Source: Mangrovimonas futianensis (GTDB taxonomy: Bacteria; Bacteroidota; Bacteroidia; Flavobacteriales; Flavobacteriaceae). Taken from it: a stretch of DNA of 64,000 nt. Both the position numbers and the translations under genes were made by a program. The notes beneath the pieces were generated by a model. The model had not been told where the DNA came from. It searched no databases and was given only the letters and a program-made list of their open reading frames with translations. Location of the stretch: positions 1-64,000 of the forward strand of contig NZ_JAJJNF010000002.1 in NCBI RefSeq assembly GCF_021245805.1, in the 5' to 3' direction. Shown one piece after another: positions 51,648-59,797 of the stretch. Position 1 is the first letter of the stretch; every line of letters begins with the position of its first letter.

Positions 51648-52151
51648 ATGTCAGGAGAAATTGTTAATCGCGTAGCAAACAGCAAACTAAAAACTTTGGA
51701 TTTAGAGGAATTCTATCCAAAAGGCAACAGAATTTTATTTGATATTAAAGACTGGTTGTTTCAAGAAATCATTCTTAAAGAAAAAGATTTTAGGACTTTT
51801 GTGGAAGCTCACGATTGGAGCCAATATCAAGACGTATATGTGGCACTTAGCTGTTCGGCAGATGCCATTATTCCATCTTGGGCTTATCTTTTATTGACCA
51901 CCAAACTGCAACCATTTGCTAAAAAAATAGTGGTTGGCAGCCTTGAATTATTGGAAACCGTTATTTTTCAAGAAGTCATCAATGAATTGCAATTGGATGA
52001 ATTTGCAGACAAACCAGTCATCATTAAAGGATGCTCTGACAAACCCATACCCGATTCGGCTTACACACTTTTAATTTCCAAATTGCAACCAGTGGCCAAA
52101 TCTTTAATGTTTGGTGAAGCTTGTTCCACCGTTCCTTTATACAAAAAATAA
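51648..52151 (+). CDS. DUF2480 family protein
   Basis: A 167-residue cytoplasmic protein with no signal or membrane helix. It matches DUF2480: an N-terminal EIVNRVANSKLKTLDLEEFYP, FDIKDWLFQEIILKEKDFR, then a SADAIIPSWAYLLL and a C-terminal KGCSDKPIPDSAYTLLISKLQP. Conserved Cys (CSAD, KGCSDK, EACST) could bind metal or a cluster. The family is a frequent neighbour of suf genes in Bacteroidota; function is unknown, and an accessory role in Fe-S assembly is inference. It lies 18 bp after the ABC transporter and before the DUF3078 gene, which has its own promoter. Confidence 0.85.
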   Translation: MSGEIVNRVANSKLKTLDLEEFYPKGNRILFDIKDWLFQEIILKEKDFRTFVEAHDWSQYQDVYVALSCSADAIIPSWAYLLLTTKLQPFAKKIVVGSLELLETVIFQEVINELQLDEFADKPVIIKGCSDKPIPDSAYTLLISKLQPVAKSLMFGEACSTVPLYKK

Positions 52152-52184
52152 TCTAAGTACTTTATTTAGAGCCATTAGGCAAAA

Positions 52185-52203
52185 ATGGTTATTTTTGAAC
52201 CAT
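52185..52203 (+). promoter_or_regulatory. Inverted repeat over the -7 element of the DUF3078 gene
   Basis: ATGGTT and AACCAT flank a 7-nt centre. The exact -7 match TATTTTTG (52190-52197) runs from the last base of the left arm across the centre, so a dimeric repressor here would block the promoter. The ATG is at 52229. Confidence 0.4.
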
Positions 52204-52228
52204 CATTTATTACATATAATATATATTT

Positions 52229-53167
52229 ATGAAAAAGCTATTACTATCATTTTCTTTGCTGTGTTTTTCGATTGCAGCAAATGCCCAAACCTTAGAAGAA
52301 CTTAAAGCTGAAAAAGCCTCAAAACAAGACTCCATTGACGCCTTACAGTCAAAAGTCGATGATTTACAATCCCAGATTGACAAATTTCCAGGTTGGAAGT
52401 TTGGTGCACTTGGTACCATAGGTGGGAGTTGGTCAGAATTTAGTAATTGGTATGCCCAAGGATCGCCTAATAATGCTTCAGGGAATATCAATATTACCTT
52501 TAACCCGCACGCCAAATTAGATCGAGAAAAATATTTTTGGTACAACCAAGCCAATATCAATTTAGGCTGGGTGAAATTTGATGACAAAGATGACCCAACC
52601 GATGAAGAAGGATGGAGAGAGGCAGTAGATGTTTTTAATGTTACCTCACTTTTTGGCTACAAGCTGTCTTCAAAGTTAGCAGCATCTACCTTAGGGGAAT
52701 ACAGAACAACTCTTTTAAACAATTTTAACGATCCAGGGTATTTGGATTTAGGGGTTGGTGTTACTTGGACACCTATATCCAATTTAGTCGTTGTGGTACA
52801 TCCAATAAACTACAACTTCGTTTTTGCAGATAATGATGCCATTTTTGATTCATCTTTAGGTGCTAAAATTGTGGCCAATTATACCAGAACGATGAATAAA
52901 TTTAAGTTCATGTCAAACCTTTCCGCTTTTCAAAGTTACAAGAGTTCAGATTTATCCAATTGGACGTGGATTAACTCGGCTAGCTATTCCATTTGGAAAG
53001 GTATTGGAGTTGGTTTTGAAATCGGTTTAAGAGGTAACAAGCAAGAGGCCGTTAACTACGCCTTGGGTAATTGGACCGAAGAGTCTGGAGAGCCTGTTCC
53101 TGATTTTGACAACGTAGATAACAAGATTCAATATTACTCTACTTTCGGGATTAGCTATTCCTTCTAA
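52229..53167 (+). CDS. DUF3078 family outer-membrane-associated protein
   Basis: A 312-residue protein with a signal peptide (MKKLLLSFSLLCFSIAANAQ). A short coiled-coil segment (LEELKAEKASKQDSIDALQSKVDDLQ, in overlapping parts) is followed by a beta-rich domain matching DUF3078, with PGWKFGALGTIGGSWSEFSNWYAQG, KYFWYNQANINLGWVK, and an aromatic C-terminus STFGISYSF typical of a small outer-membrane barrel. It lies after DUF2480 with 77 bp between and has its own promoter. Function is unknown. DUF3078 genes often lie next to suf genes in flavobacteria, but no mechanism links them. Confidence 0.85.
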   Translation: MKKLLLSFSLLCFSIAANAQTLEELKAEKASKQDSIDALQSKVDDLQSQIDKFPGWKFGALGTIGGSWSEFSNWYAQGSPNNASGNINITFNPHAKLDREKYFWYNQANINLGWVKFDDKDDPTDEEGWREAVDVFNVTSLFGYKLSSKLAASTLGEYRTTLLNNFNDPGYLDLGVGVTWTPISNLVVVVHPINYNFVFADNDAIFDSSLGAKIVANYTRTMNKFKFMSNLSAFQSYKSSDLSNWTWINSASYSIWKGIGVGFEIGLRGNKQEAVNYALGNWTEESGEPVPDFDNVDNKIQYYSTFGISYSF

Positions 53168-53183
53168 AAGAAAGGGTTTAAAT

Positions 53184-53213
53184 AAAAAAACACGCCAATT
53201 GGCGTGTTTTTTT
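53184..53213. terminator. Bidirectional terminator between the DUF3078 gene and hflX
   Basis: A perfect palindrome: seven A, CACGCC, AATT, GGCGTG, seven T. The hflX stop codon (53212-53214) lies inside its right T tract. Confidence 0.9.
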
Positions 53214-54426
53214 ATTCAGTAAATTCGTTGTAATCGGGATATAAAAAATGGTTGTATGGAAATCTGGTGACATGTATTTTCCTAACTTCATTATAAACCT
53301 TAGCTCTGAAATCCTCTAGATTATTTCGATTTAGTGCCGAAATAAACAAAGCATTGTCCCCTATTCTTCCCATCCACGTTTTTTTCCATTCATCTAGGGA
53401 ATAATTCGCTTTGGTTCTCTCTGTCATTAAGTCTTCCTTATCATAAGGCTCAGGCTCATAGGCATCAATTTTATTGAAAACCATTATCGTTGGTTTATCA
53501 ATACTTTCTATTTCACCAAGAATCTTATTCACAGATTCAATATGTTCTTCAAAATTAGGATGTGAAATATCTACCACATGAAGCAGTAAATCAGCCTCCC
53601 GAACCTCATCCAAGGTACTTTTAAAAGACTCTACCAACTGCGTTGGCAGCTTTCTAATAAATCCAACAGTATCACTTAACAAAAATGGTAGGTTTCCTAT
53701 TACGACTTTCCTAACCGTTGTGTCCAAGGTGGCAAACAATTTGTTCTCTGCAAATACTTCACTCTTACTTATGACGTTCATTAAGGTCGATTTCCCAACG
53801 TTGGTATATCCTACCAACGCCACACGAACCATTTGTCCGCGATTCCCCCTTTGAACAGCCATCTGTTTATCAATGGTTTTAATCTTCTCCTTTAAAAGTG
53901 ATATTTTGTCCCTTACAATACGTCTATCTGTCTCAATTTCCGTTTCACCAGGACCACGCATACCAATCCCCCCTTTTTGACGCTCTAAGTGTGTCCACAT
54001 TCCTTTTAATCTAGGAAGCAAATACTCACATTGGGCTAATTCTACCTGGGTTCTTGCATAACTGGTTTGGGCTCTTTGTGCAAAAATATCCAATATCAAA
54101 TTGGTCCTATCCAACACTTTGCAATTAAGCATCTTGCTGATGTTCCTTTCCTGTGCCGGAGATAATTCATCATCAAAAATGGCAGTTCCCACTTCATTCT
54201 CCTGAATAAATTCCTGCACCTCTTCCATCTTACCCTTCCCAATAAAAGTCTTTGGATTGGGCATCTCCAATTTTTGTGTAAACCGTTTTACAACTTCTCC
54301 GCCAGCGGTATAAGTTAAAAACTCCAATTCATCTAAATACTCCTTGGACTTGGCCTCATCCTGTTCTTGGTTTACGATACCAATCAAAACGGCCTTTTCT
54401 AAGTCTATGTCCTTCTTTTCTAGCAT
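53212..54426 (-). CDS. hflX: GTPase HflX
   Basis: A 404-residue ribosome-associated GTPase that splits stalled or stressed 70S ribosomes. An N-terminal HflX domain (about residues 1-150, with TFIGKGKMEEVQEFI and ILDIFAQRAQTSYARTQVELAQCEYLLPRL, quoted here as AQRAQTSYARTQVELAQ) and a helical linker (GGIGMRGPGETEIETDRR) precede the G domain. G1 is GYTNVGKSTLMN (about 204-215), G3 is DTVGFIRKLP (about 250-259), G4 is NKID (about 317), and G5 is SALN. It is transcribed alone from a TAACTTTG element (54444-54451). Its stop codon lies within the terminator. Confidence 0.95.
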   Translation of the reverse strand: MLEKKDIDLEKAVLIGIVNQEQDEAKSKEYLDELEFLTYTAGGEVVKRFTQKLEMPNPKTFIGKGKMEEVQEFIQENEVGTAIFDDELSPAQERNISKMLNCKVLDRTNLILDIFAQRAQTSYARTQVELAQCEYLLPRLKGMWTHLERQKGGIGMRGPGETEIETDRRIVRDKISLLKEKIKTIDKQMAVQRGNRGQMVRVALVGYTNVGKSTLMNVISKSEVFAENKLFATLDTTVRKVVIGNLPFLLSDTVGFIRKLPTQLVESFKSTLDEVREADLLLHVVDISHPNFEEHIESVNKILGEIESIDKPTIMVFNKIDAYEPEPYDKEDLMTERTKANYSLDEWKKTWMGRIGDNALFISALNRNNLEDFRAKVYNEVRKIHVTRFPYNHFLYPDYNEFTE

Positions 54427-54443
54427 ATATCATTAATATACGA

Positions 54444-54451
54444 CAAAGTTA
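54444..54451 (-). promoter_or_regulatory. Promoter -7 element of hflX
   Basis: On the minus strand this reads TAACTTTG, an exact match, 17 nt before the hflX ATG. Confidence 0.45.
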
Positions 54452-54534
54452 CAAGGATTAAATCAAATTTTTTAAAATTGCCCACTGATATATCTGTATC
54501 TTTATAAGTACAACCATTTTGCAATCAAAGGGAC

Positions 54535-55488
54535 ATGCCTTCATTTCACAATAAAAAACAATATACCGTTGCCTTTTATAACCTTGAAAACCTTTTTGAC
54601 ACCTATGATGACGAACTGACCCAAGACAATGAATTTCTTCCTGATTCGGTTAAAAAATGGACGTTTAAAAGATATCTGAACAAGCTTAGAAAATTAGGAT
54701 TTGCTATTTCCCAAATAGGTGAGAACGAAACTGGATTCCCTCCTGCTTTGGTAGGTTTATCTGAAGTGGAGAATGAATTAGTGTTAAGAGATTTAATTAG
54801 CTCCCAACACTTGGCTCACATTCATTATGATTTTGTTCATTTTGATTCTCCAGATGAACGTGGCATTGACGTGGCCTTATTGTATAATAAAAAGGTATTC
54901 CATAAACTAAAAGCCTCAAGACATGCACTTGACATATTCAATGTAGATGGGGAAAAAGATTATACACGAGATATCCTACATGTATCGGGTCTATTTGATG
55001 GTGAAAAAGTACATGTTATTGTGAATCATTGGCCATCCCGACGTGAAGGCCTTGAAGAATCCAATATCAAAAGAATGGCAGCTTCCAATAAGGTAATCGA
55101 AATAATGGAGACGATTTTATATGAAGAGCCTGAAGCCAAATTTATCATCTTGGGAGATTTCAATGATAACCCCGACACAGAAAGCATTAAAAATTTGGTG
55201 AACAATCAGGATTTGTTCAATCCTATGGAACAAGTTTATAGCAAGAGTCGCGGCACCACACGACATGACTTTGTTTGGGATTTATTTGATCAAATTATTT
55301 TGAGTACGTCTTTTTTTGAAAGAATACCAGGAACATTGACCTATCTAAAGGCTGATATTTTTGATGAAGACTTCCTAAAATTATTTAGGGGACCTTTTAA
55401 AGGAGAACCTTTTCGAACCTATGTAGGCACCAAATACAAAGGGGGCTATAGTGATCATTTTCCGGTTTATCTTATACTTCATAAATAA
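54535..55488 (+). CDS. Endonuclease/exonuclease/phosphatase family protein, paralog 1
   Basis: A 317-residue phosphoesterase of the EEP fold. Motifs run in order: TVAFYNLENLFDTYDDE (about residues 10-26), GLSEVENELVL with the metal-binding Glu (about 77-87), SPDERGIDVALLY (about 103-115), VIVNHWPSRREG (about 161-172), ILGDFNDNPD with the catalytic Asp and Asn (about 204-213), and YSDHFPVYLIL at the end. It is close in pattern to the product at 59798, but it lacks a signal peptide, so it should stay in the cytoplasm or leave by an unseen route. It ends at a strong terminator facing the DUF5689 gene. The substrate (nucleic acid, phosphate ester or lipid) is unknown. Confidence 0.85.
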   Translation: MPSFHNKKQYTVAFYNLENLFDTYDDELTQDNEFLPDSVKKWTFKRYLNKLRKLGFAISQIGENETGFPPALVGLSEVENELVLRDLISSQHLAHIHYDFVHFDSPDERGIDVALLYNKKVFHKLKASRHALDIFNVDGEKDYTRDILHVSGLFDGEKVHVIVNHWPSRREGLEESNIKRMAASNKVIEIMETILYEEPEAKFIILGDFNDNPDTESIKNLVNNQDLFNPMEQVYSKSRGTTRHDFVWDLFDQIILSTSFFERIPGTLTYLKADIFDEDFLKLFRGPFKGEPFRTYVGTKYKGGYSDHFPVYLILHK

Positions 55489-55522
55489 AAAAAGCCCGAT
55501 TGTTTAATCGGGCTTTTTTTTT
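55487..55522. terminator. Bidirectional terminator between EEP paralog 1 and the DUF5689 gene
   Basis: GCCCGATT / AATCGGGC with a 4-nt loop is flanked by seven A and nine T. It overlaps the stop codon of the upstream gene. Confidence 0.9.
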
Positions 55523-55542
55523 ATTCTTTAAAGAATCATTCC

Positions 55543-56841
55543 TTATGGAACAAAAACTTTTACGTTATCAACTTCCCAAGTAGAAGAAGCTGAAGTTGTT
55601 GATGTGTATTTAAAAGCAATAAATAAATTACCTCCAGCCGCAGCAGAAACATCAATGTCACCAGAATCAGTCCAGCTCCAACTTCCTGCTGATAAGGTAG
55701 CAGATAGAGGCGTCCAATCACCATCTGTATTAGGATCTCCTCCAGAGTAATTGGTTGCCATATAAACCTCTAATAAATTTCCATTGTAGTTTTTAGCAGT
55801 TTGAAAATTAAGAATAGCCTCGGTTACTCCAGTCAAATCAATAGCAGGAGAGATTAACCAATCTTCATTTTCATGATTACCACCACTAAAACCTGACATA
55901 GCAGCACAATAACCTGGGTTCCCATAAGAATTTGGAATCCAAACTTGAGACCCAATGACATTATAAGCTGTCCAAGTTGTGAATCCTGTTTCAAAAAACT
56001 CTTCAAACAAAGGATCGCAGCGCTCACCATCAAAGGCTACATCATCAGTATCTCTAATGAACAACTGATAATCGCTATTATATTTACTGAAAACAGCCGT
56101 TACGGTTCCTCTTCCTGTTGGGAACAACTGACTTTTGAAAGCAGCAAATCCACTGTTTCTAATAATGATTTGAGAATCATCTCCACAATTCTTTAAATAT
56201 CTATTTACCGTGTAAGTGTCATCAGCATTAGCATATGGTAAACCTACTTCCTCGCTTCTTAATTGCATATCGTCAATTTGTACCAATAGATTTAAATTGG
56301 CATCTGTATAGGCTCCTGGAGTAATAACTTTAGGAACGATTTCTGCAACTTCTGTAGAGCGAATGATATAATCAGTATAAGTAACGGCAGGAATTCTTTC
56401 TACGCTTGTCCCGTTAATGGTCCCTATATGAAGGACCCCATTTTGATTCTCCATACCCAATCCGTTTAATTTCACATAAACCTTTCGTCCAGGCTTGTAT
56501 AAATCATATAACGTAGGGTCATCAATATCAATTTGAATACCTGCTACTGGATTTTCAGGTTCATCCTGAATAATCAACGTTTTATAGAAGTTACCTGCCT
56601 CGTCATTAGAAATAACATACCCTTCTAAAACTAAATCGGTTCCTTGTTCATCAAAATCTACAATAGCATCAGTACTAGAATCGTACATACTTTTCACAAT
56701 AGAAATTGTTGTGGTTGCAGAAATATTGGGCTCTTGAGCATCTCCAACGTTGGGGATACTATAATCATCGTCATTTACGCAAGATGTCAACACAGTTAGA
56801 GCCATGATAGACATCAAACTAAATAATTTGGTTGTTTTCAT
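55543..56841 (-). CDS. DUF5689 lipoprotein with choice-of-anchor J domain
   Basis: About 432 residues from ATG 56841 (MKTTKLFSLMSIMALTVLTSC, lipobox at Cys21). Upstream starts at 56865 and 56871 would hide the signal peptide. The first half (about 35-255) is a DUF5689-type region with tandem OB-like folds: LVLEGYVISNDEAGNFYKTLIIQD, KPGRKVYVKLNGLGM and FIRDTDDVAFDGERCDP. The second half (about 265-432) is a choice-of-anchor J-like jelly-roll: FETGFTTWTAYNVIG, EDWLISPAIDLTGVTEAIL, WEVDNVKVFVP. It follows the TonB receptor by 36 bp on the same strand. By analogy with SusD-type pairs it may capture ligand at the cell surface; in this family the neighbour is often an EEP nuclease. That is inference. 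Confidence 0.85.
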   Translation of the reverse strand: MKTTKLFSLMSIMALTVLTSCVNDDDYSIPNVGDAQEPNISATTTISIVKSMYDSSTDAIVDFDEQGTDLVLEGYVISNDEAGNFYKTLIIQDEPENPVAGIQIDIDDPTLYDLYKPGRKVYVKLNGLGMENQNGVLHIGTINGTSVERIPAVTYTDYIIRSTEVAEIVPKVITPGAYTDANLNLLVQIDDMQLRSEEVGLPYANADDTYTVNRYLKNCGDDSQIIIRNSGFAAFKSQLFPTGRGTVTAVFSKYNSDYQLFIRDTDDVAFDGERCDPLFEEFFETGFTTWTAYNVIGSQVWIPNSYGNPGYCAAMSGFSGGNHENEDWLISPAIDLTGVTEAILNFQTAKNYNGNLLEVYMATNYSGGDPNTDGDWTPLSATLSAGSWSWTDSGDIDVSAAAGGNLFIAFKYTSTTSASSTWEVDNVKVFVP

Positions 56842-56877
56842 AAAGCTTGAAGTTATATTTTTCATAATCATTTTTTT

Positions 56878-59658
56878 TTAGAATCTAAAGTATACGTTTA
56901 CAAAGTAGGTAGCTCCCCTACCATACCAATATTTGGAACCAAAAATAGGTGTATCCCTACTTTCATCTGCCAATAGTTCTCTATAGTTTGCGTTTCTGCC
57001 TTGTTCAAACCCTCCAGTCTTGTAGACTTCGTCCAAAAGGTTGTTAACACTAGCAAAGAAACCAATGTAATAGTCATCTATCTTCCAAGATTTCCCTCCT
57101 ATTAAATTTACGGTAAAATAGTCTTCAAATTCCTCTTGTCTTAACAATTCTCTAGCCACTTCTTGGTCATAATCATCAAAAGGAATTTCATCAACTGGAT
57201 TTAAATAAAAGTTTCTGGTTCTAGTTAAAGGAGCAACATCTACATAGGTATTGGTAAAATAATTTACGGTAGCTCCAAACCACCAGTAATCTGGGTCGCG
57301 ATATTCAAATCCTAATGAGGCTGCCGTTTGAGGACCACTTGCCAATTTGTAATCTTTAAGATTTGATTGTCCTACAATGACATCCCTATCATTGGAAGAC
57401 AAAATAAGATTGGGATTATTGTCATAGGTAAAATTACCTAAAGCGGCGACCCCTTTCAATTTCAAGGTTGGTAAAACTTGTGCCTCAATCCCTAATTCTG
57501 CACCCAAATATCTTTTATCTACACCTTGTAAAGTTTCGCTAACAAACTCTGCTACATCATCAAATCCGATGACCCCATCAGCATAATAAAAAGAGACCTC
57601 ATTGGCATCTTCTATTTTGTTGTAGTAACCTGTAAGCTTTGCATTTATTATAGGTGATCTATAGACATAGCTTGCATCAAAGGCTGTAATTTTCTCTTCT
57701 GTTATATTTGGGATAATATTATTGTTCACCCTAGAATTTGAAAAAGTGTTTCTTAAATTAGGCGCTTTGGCTTGATATCCTGCATTAGCATTTATCAAAT
57801 GCTTACCTGAAATTTTGAAGGTAAATCCTGCTTTAGCTCCTAAACCAGTAAAATCGAGTTCTTCACTTTTTCCGAATGAGTTTTCTGCATTGGAACCATT
57901 TCTATACAAGCCTTCTCTGTAATAATTGGTTTTACCAACATTTCCTGCCACATAAAAATCAACTCTGTTATATTTAAATTTGGCTTGAGCATATGCAGAA
58001 ATTATATCAGCATGGAGATTATAATTATATCTAAATTTATCTCCAACACCTACAGTACGAAATGGATTGTTCATGTCACTTTGCTGTCTGTCTGGATCAG
58101 ATTCAAACGTATCTACATCCAGATAGCTATTACCTCCTAATAGATCAAGAACTTCAGCAAAATTTTCTGATTTCAATTTTTTATAAGTCAACCCTCCATT
58201 TAAAAGGATGTTTTGGTTAATTTCTGAACTTAAAATAGTATTTGCTGTAAATTGAGAATCATCCGTTCTGTCTTCGTATAGAATATATGTAGAATGACCA
58301 CCCACATTTTCTAAATTATGTTGGTACATATCCGTCCAATTTATCTGGCCGTCATTTATAAAATCTTGTCCATACAAATAGGCATTTTCATAATTAGGAC
58401 CATCATCCAATCCTAACCAGAAACTAGGAAGCTTTTGGTAATAGGCCGGACTTGGGTTAGAACCACCTCCTACTGCTACTCCGGCATCATTCAATCTCGA
58501 TCCATTCCAGTCTAAACGGCTGTTACCTATTTTTCCAAATTGGTAACCTATGTTCGTATTTAATTTGGTTTTCTCAGTGATATCCCAATAATGGTTCAAC
58601 ATAAAGATGGGCTCTTCAATCGTCTTGATACGAGAGTTTCTCTTATCTCCATCTTGCCAACCCCAGTATTCATTGTATTTAATTCCTCTTAAATCATATA
58701 CCTCCTGTGTGTTTGGAGATGATTTCCCCCTTCTGTTTGGGGCGTACATAGACGTAAAATTTATAGAATGCTTATCTCCTAGTTTCTTTTCTATAGAGGT
58801 AAAGAAAGAATTAGCATCATAAAGGGTGGCGTCTTGGAAGCCTTCATTACCCCAACGTCTACCTACGGCAAACACCATAGACCAACCTCCATTTAGTTCT
58901 CCAGTGGCATAACTACCGATTACCCTATTCGTATAACTGCGGTTTGATGAAGAGTAGGTTACACGACCACCTTGACGATATCTCGAGGCCCTAACATTAA
59001 GGTTATTTGTTCCTATAAATCCACCAAAATTATAATCTGAAGGCTGAAGACCAGTGGTTAATTCCTGATTCCTAAGCACATCATTTAAACCTCCCCAATT
59101 ACTCCATTGTGGTCTACCATCATACAATTTATTCATTTCAATCCCATTGATCAAAACACTACCGTTCTCAGAATCCATACCTCGAACCCTAAAAAACGAA
59201 GAGCTGAATTCAAAGGCTGCCGTTCGCTGATACACATCTTGGGATGATTGCAATAAACCCGATATGTTATCGGCACCGCTGGTATCATTGTTTAGTTCGT
59301 CATCAGATAAAGTAATGGTAAACAAATCGACCGTATCTGTGACGTCGATATCTAAAATCATATCAGAAATATCTACGATACTTCCTTCATTTACTACAAT
59401 AGGGTACCTTTTGGGAGCATACCCGTTTTTTGTGAGCCTAAGCATTTGCTCACCTAATGGGACATTTTGTGAAAAAACAAACTCCCCTTTCGCATCAGTT
59501 TGGGTTTGTTGTCCTGTTTCTTCAATGGTAATGGTAACTTCGGGAAGAGGTTCATTGGTTGCTGCATCCTTTACACTACCTTTTATCAAGGTGCTTTGAG
59601 CAAAAGTAAAGGCCAATGAAAAAAATCCCGCTAAAAAAATCAATAAGCGTTTTTTCAT
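56878..59658 (-). CDS. TonB-dependent receptor paired with a DUF5689 lipoprotein
   Basis: About 926 residues from ATG 59658 (MKKRLLIFLAGFFSLAFTFAQ); a longer start at 59718 would misplace the signal peptide. A carboxypeptidase-regulatory-like domain follows (about residues 22-105, with GSVKDAATNEPLPEVTITIEETG). Next is a plug domain (DVYQRTAAFEFSSSFFRVRGMDSENGSVLINGIEM, quoted here as FFRVRGMDSENGSVLING) and a 22-strand-type barrel ending ATYFVNVYFRF with a terminal Phe. It imports an unknown ligand through the outer membrane using TonB energy. It is the first gene of an operon with the DUF5689 lipoprotein. The divergent EEP gene lies 139 bp away. Confidence 0.92.
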   Translation of the reverse strand: MKKRLLIFLAGFFSLAFTFAQSTLIKGSVKDAATNEPLPEVTITIEETGQQTQTDAKGEFVFSQNVPLGEQMLRLTKNGYAPKRYPIVVNEGSIVDISDMILDIDVTDTVDLFTITLSDDELNNDTSGADNISGLLQSSQDVYQRTAAFEFSSSFFRVRGMDSENGSVLINGIEMNKLYDGRPQWSNWGGLNDVLRNQELTTGLQPSDYNFGGFIGTNNLNVRASRYRQGGRVTYSSSNRSYTNRVIGSYATGELNGGWSMVFAVGRRWGNEGFQDATLYDANSFFTSIEKKLGDKHSINFTSMYAPNRRGKSSPNTQEVYDLRGIKYNEYWGWQDGDKRNSRIKTIEEPIFMLNHYWDITEKTKLNTNIGYQFGKIGNSRLDWNGSRLNDAGVAVGGGSNPSPAYYQKLPSFWLGLDDGPNYENAYLYGQDFINDGQINWTDMYQHNLENVGGHSTYILYEDRTDDSQFTANTILSSEINQNILLNGGLTYKKLKSENFAEVLDLLGGNSYLDVDTFESDPDRQQSDMNNPFRTVGVGDKFRYNYNLHADIISAYAQAKFKYNRVDFYVAGNVGKTNYYREGLYRNGSNAENSFGKSEELDFTGLGAKAGFTFKISGKHLINANAGYQAKAPNLRNTFSNSRVNNNIIPNITEEKITAFDASYVYRSPIINAKLTGYYNKIEDANEVSFYYADGVIGFDDVAEFVSETLQGVDKRYLGAELGIEAQVLPTLKLKGVAALGNFTYDNNPNLILSSNDRDVIVGQSNLKDYKLASGPQTAASLGFEYRDPDYWWFGATVNYFTNTYVDVAPLTRTRNFYLNPVDEIPFDDYDQEVARELLRQEEFEDYFTVNLIGGKSWKIDDYYIGFFASVNNLLDEVYKTGGFEQGRNANYRELLADESRDTPIFGSKYWYGRGATYFVNVYFRF

Positions 59659-59715
59659 GTTAGAATTTAAGATTAATAACTTCTTATGCGTTAAGTAATA
59701 ACTAATTAAAGCGCC

Positions 59716-59723
59716 CAAATTTA
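59716..59723 (-). promoter_or_regulatory. Promoter -7 element of the TonB receptor/DUF5689 operon
   Basis: On the minus strand this reads TAAATTTG, a match to TAnnTTTG, 57 nt upstream of the receptor ATG. It lies 20 bp from the divergent element at 59744. Confidence 0.4.
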
Positions 59724-59743
59724 CATTATTTATGATAAATATC

Positions 59744-59751
59744 TACATTTG
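59744..59751 (+). promoter_or_regulatory. Promoter -7 element of EEP paralog 2
   Basis: TACATTTG, an exact match, lies 46 nt before the ATG at 59798. It is close to the divergent receptor element, so both could answer to one regulator. Confidence 0.4.
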
Positions 59752-59797
59752 GCCCGACAATTGTATTTTGGTAACCTAAAGTTAACTTATTGATTAG

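Noticed and set aside
55543..59658. SusC/SusD pair
   Set aside because: The lipoprotein lacks the SusD helical fold; its DUF5689 and jelly-roll regions show a different partner type.
59658..59718. Upstream start for the TonB receptor at 59718
   Set aside because: The extra 20 residues precede a complete signal peptide (MKKRLLIFLAGFF) and look non-coding.
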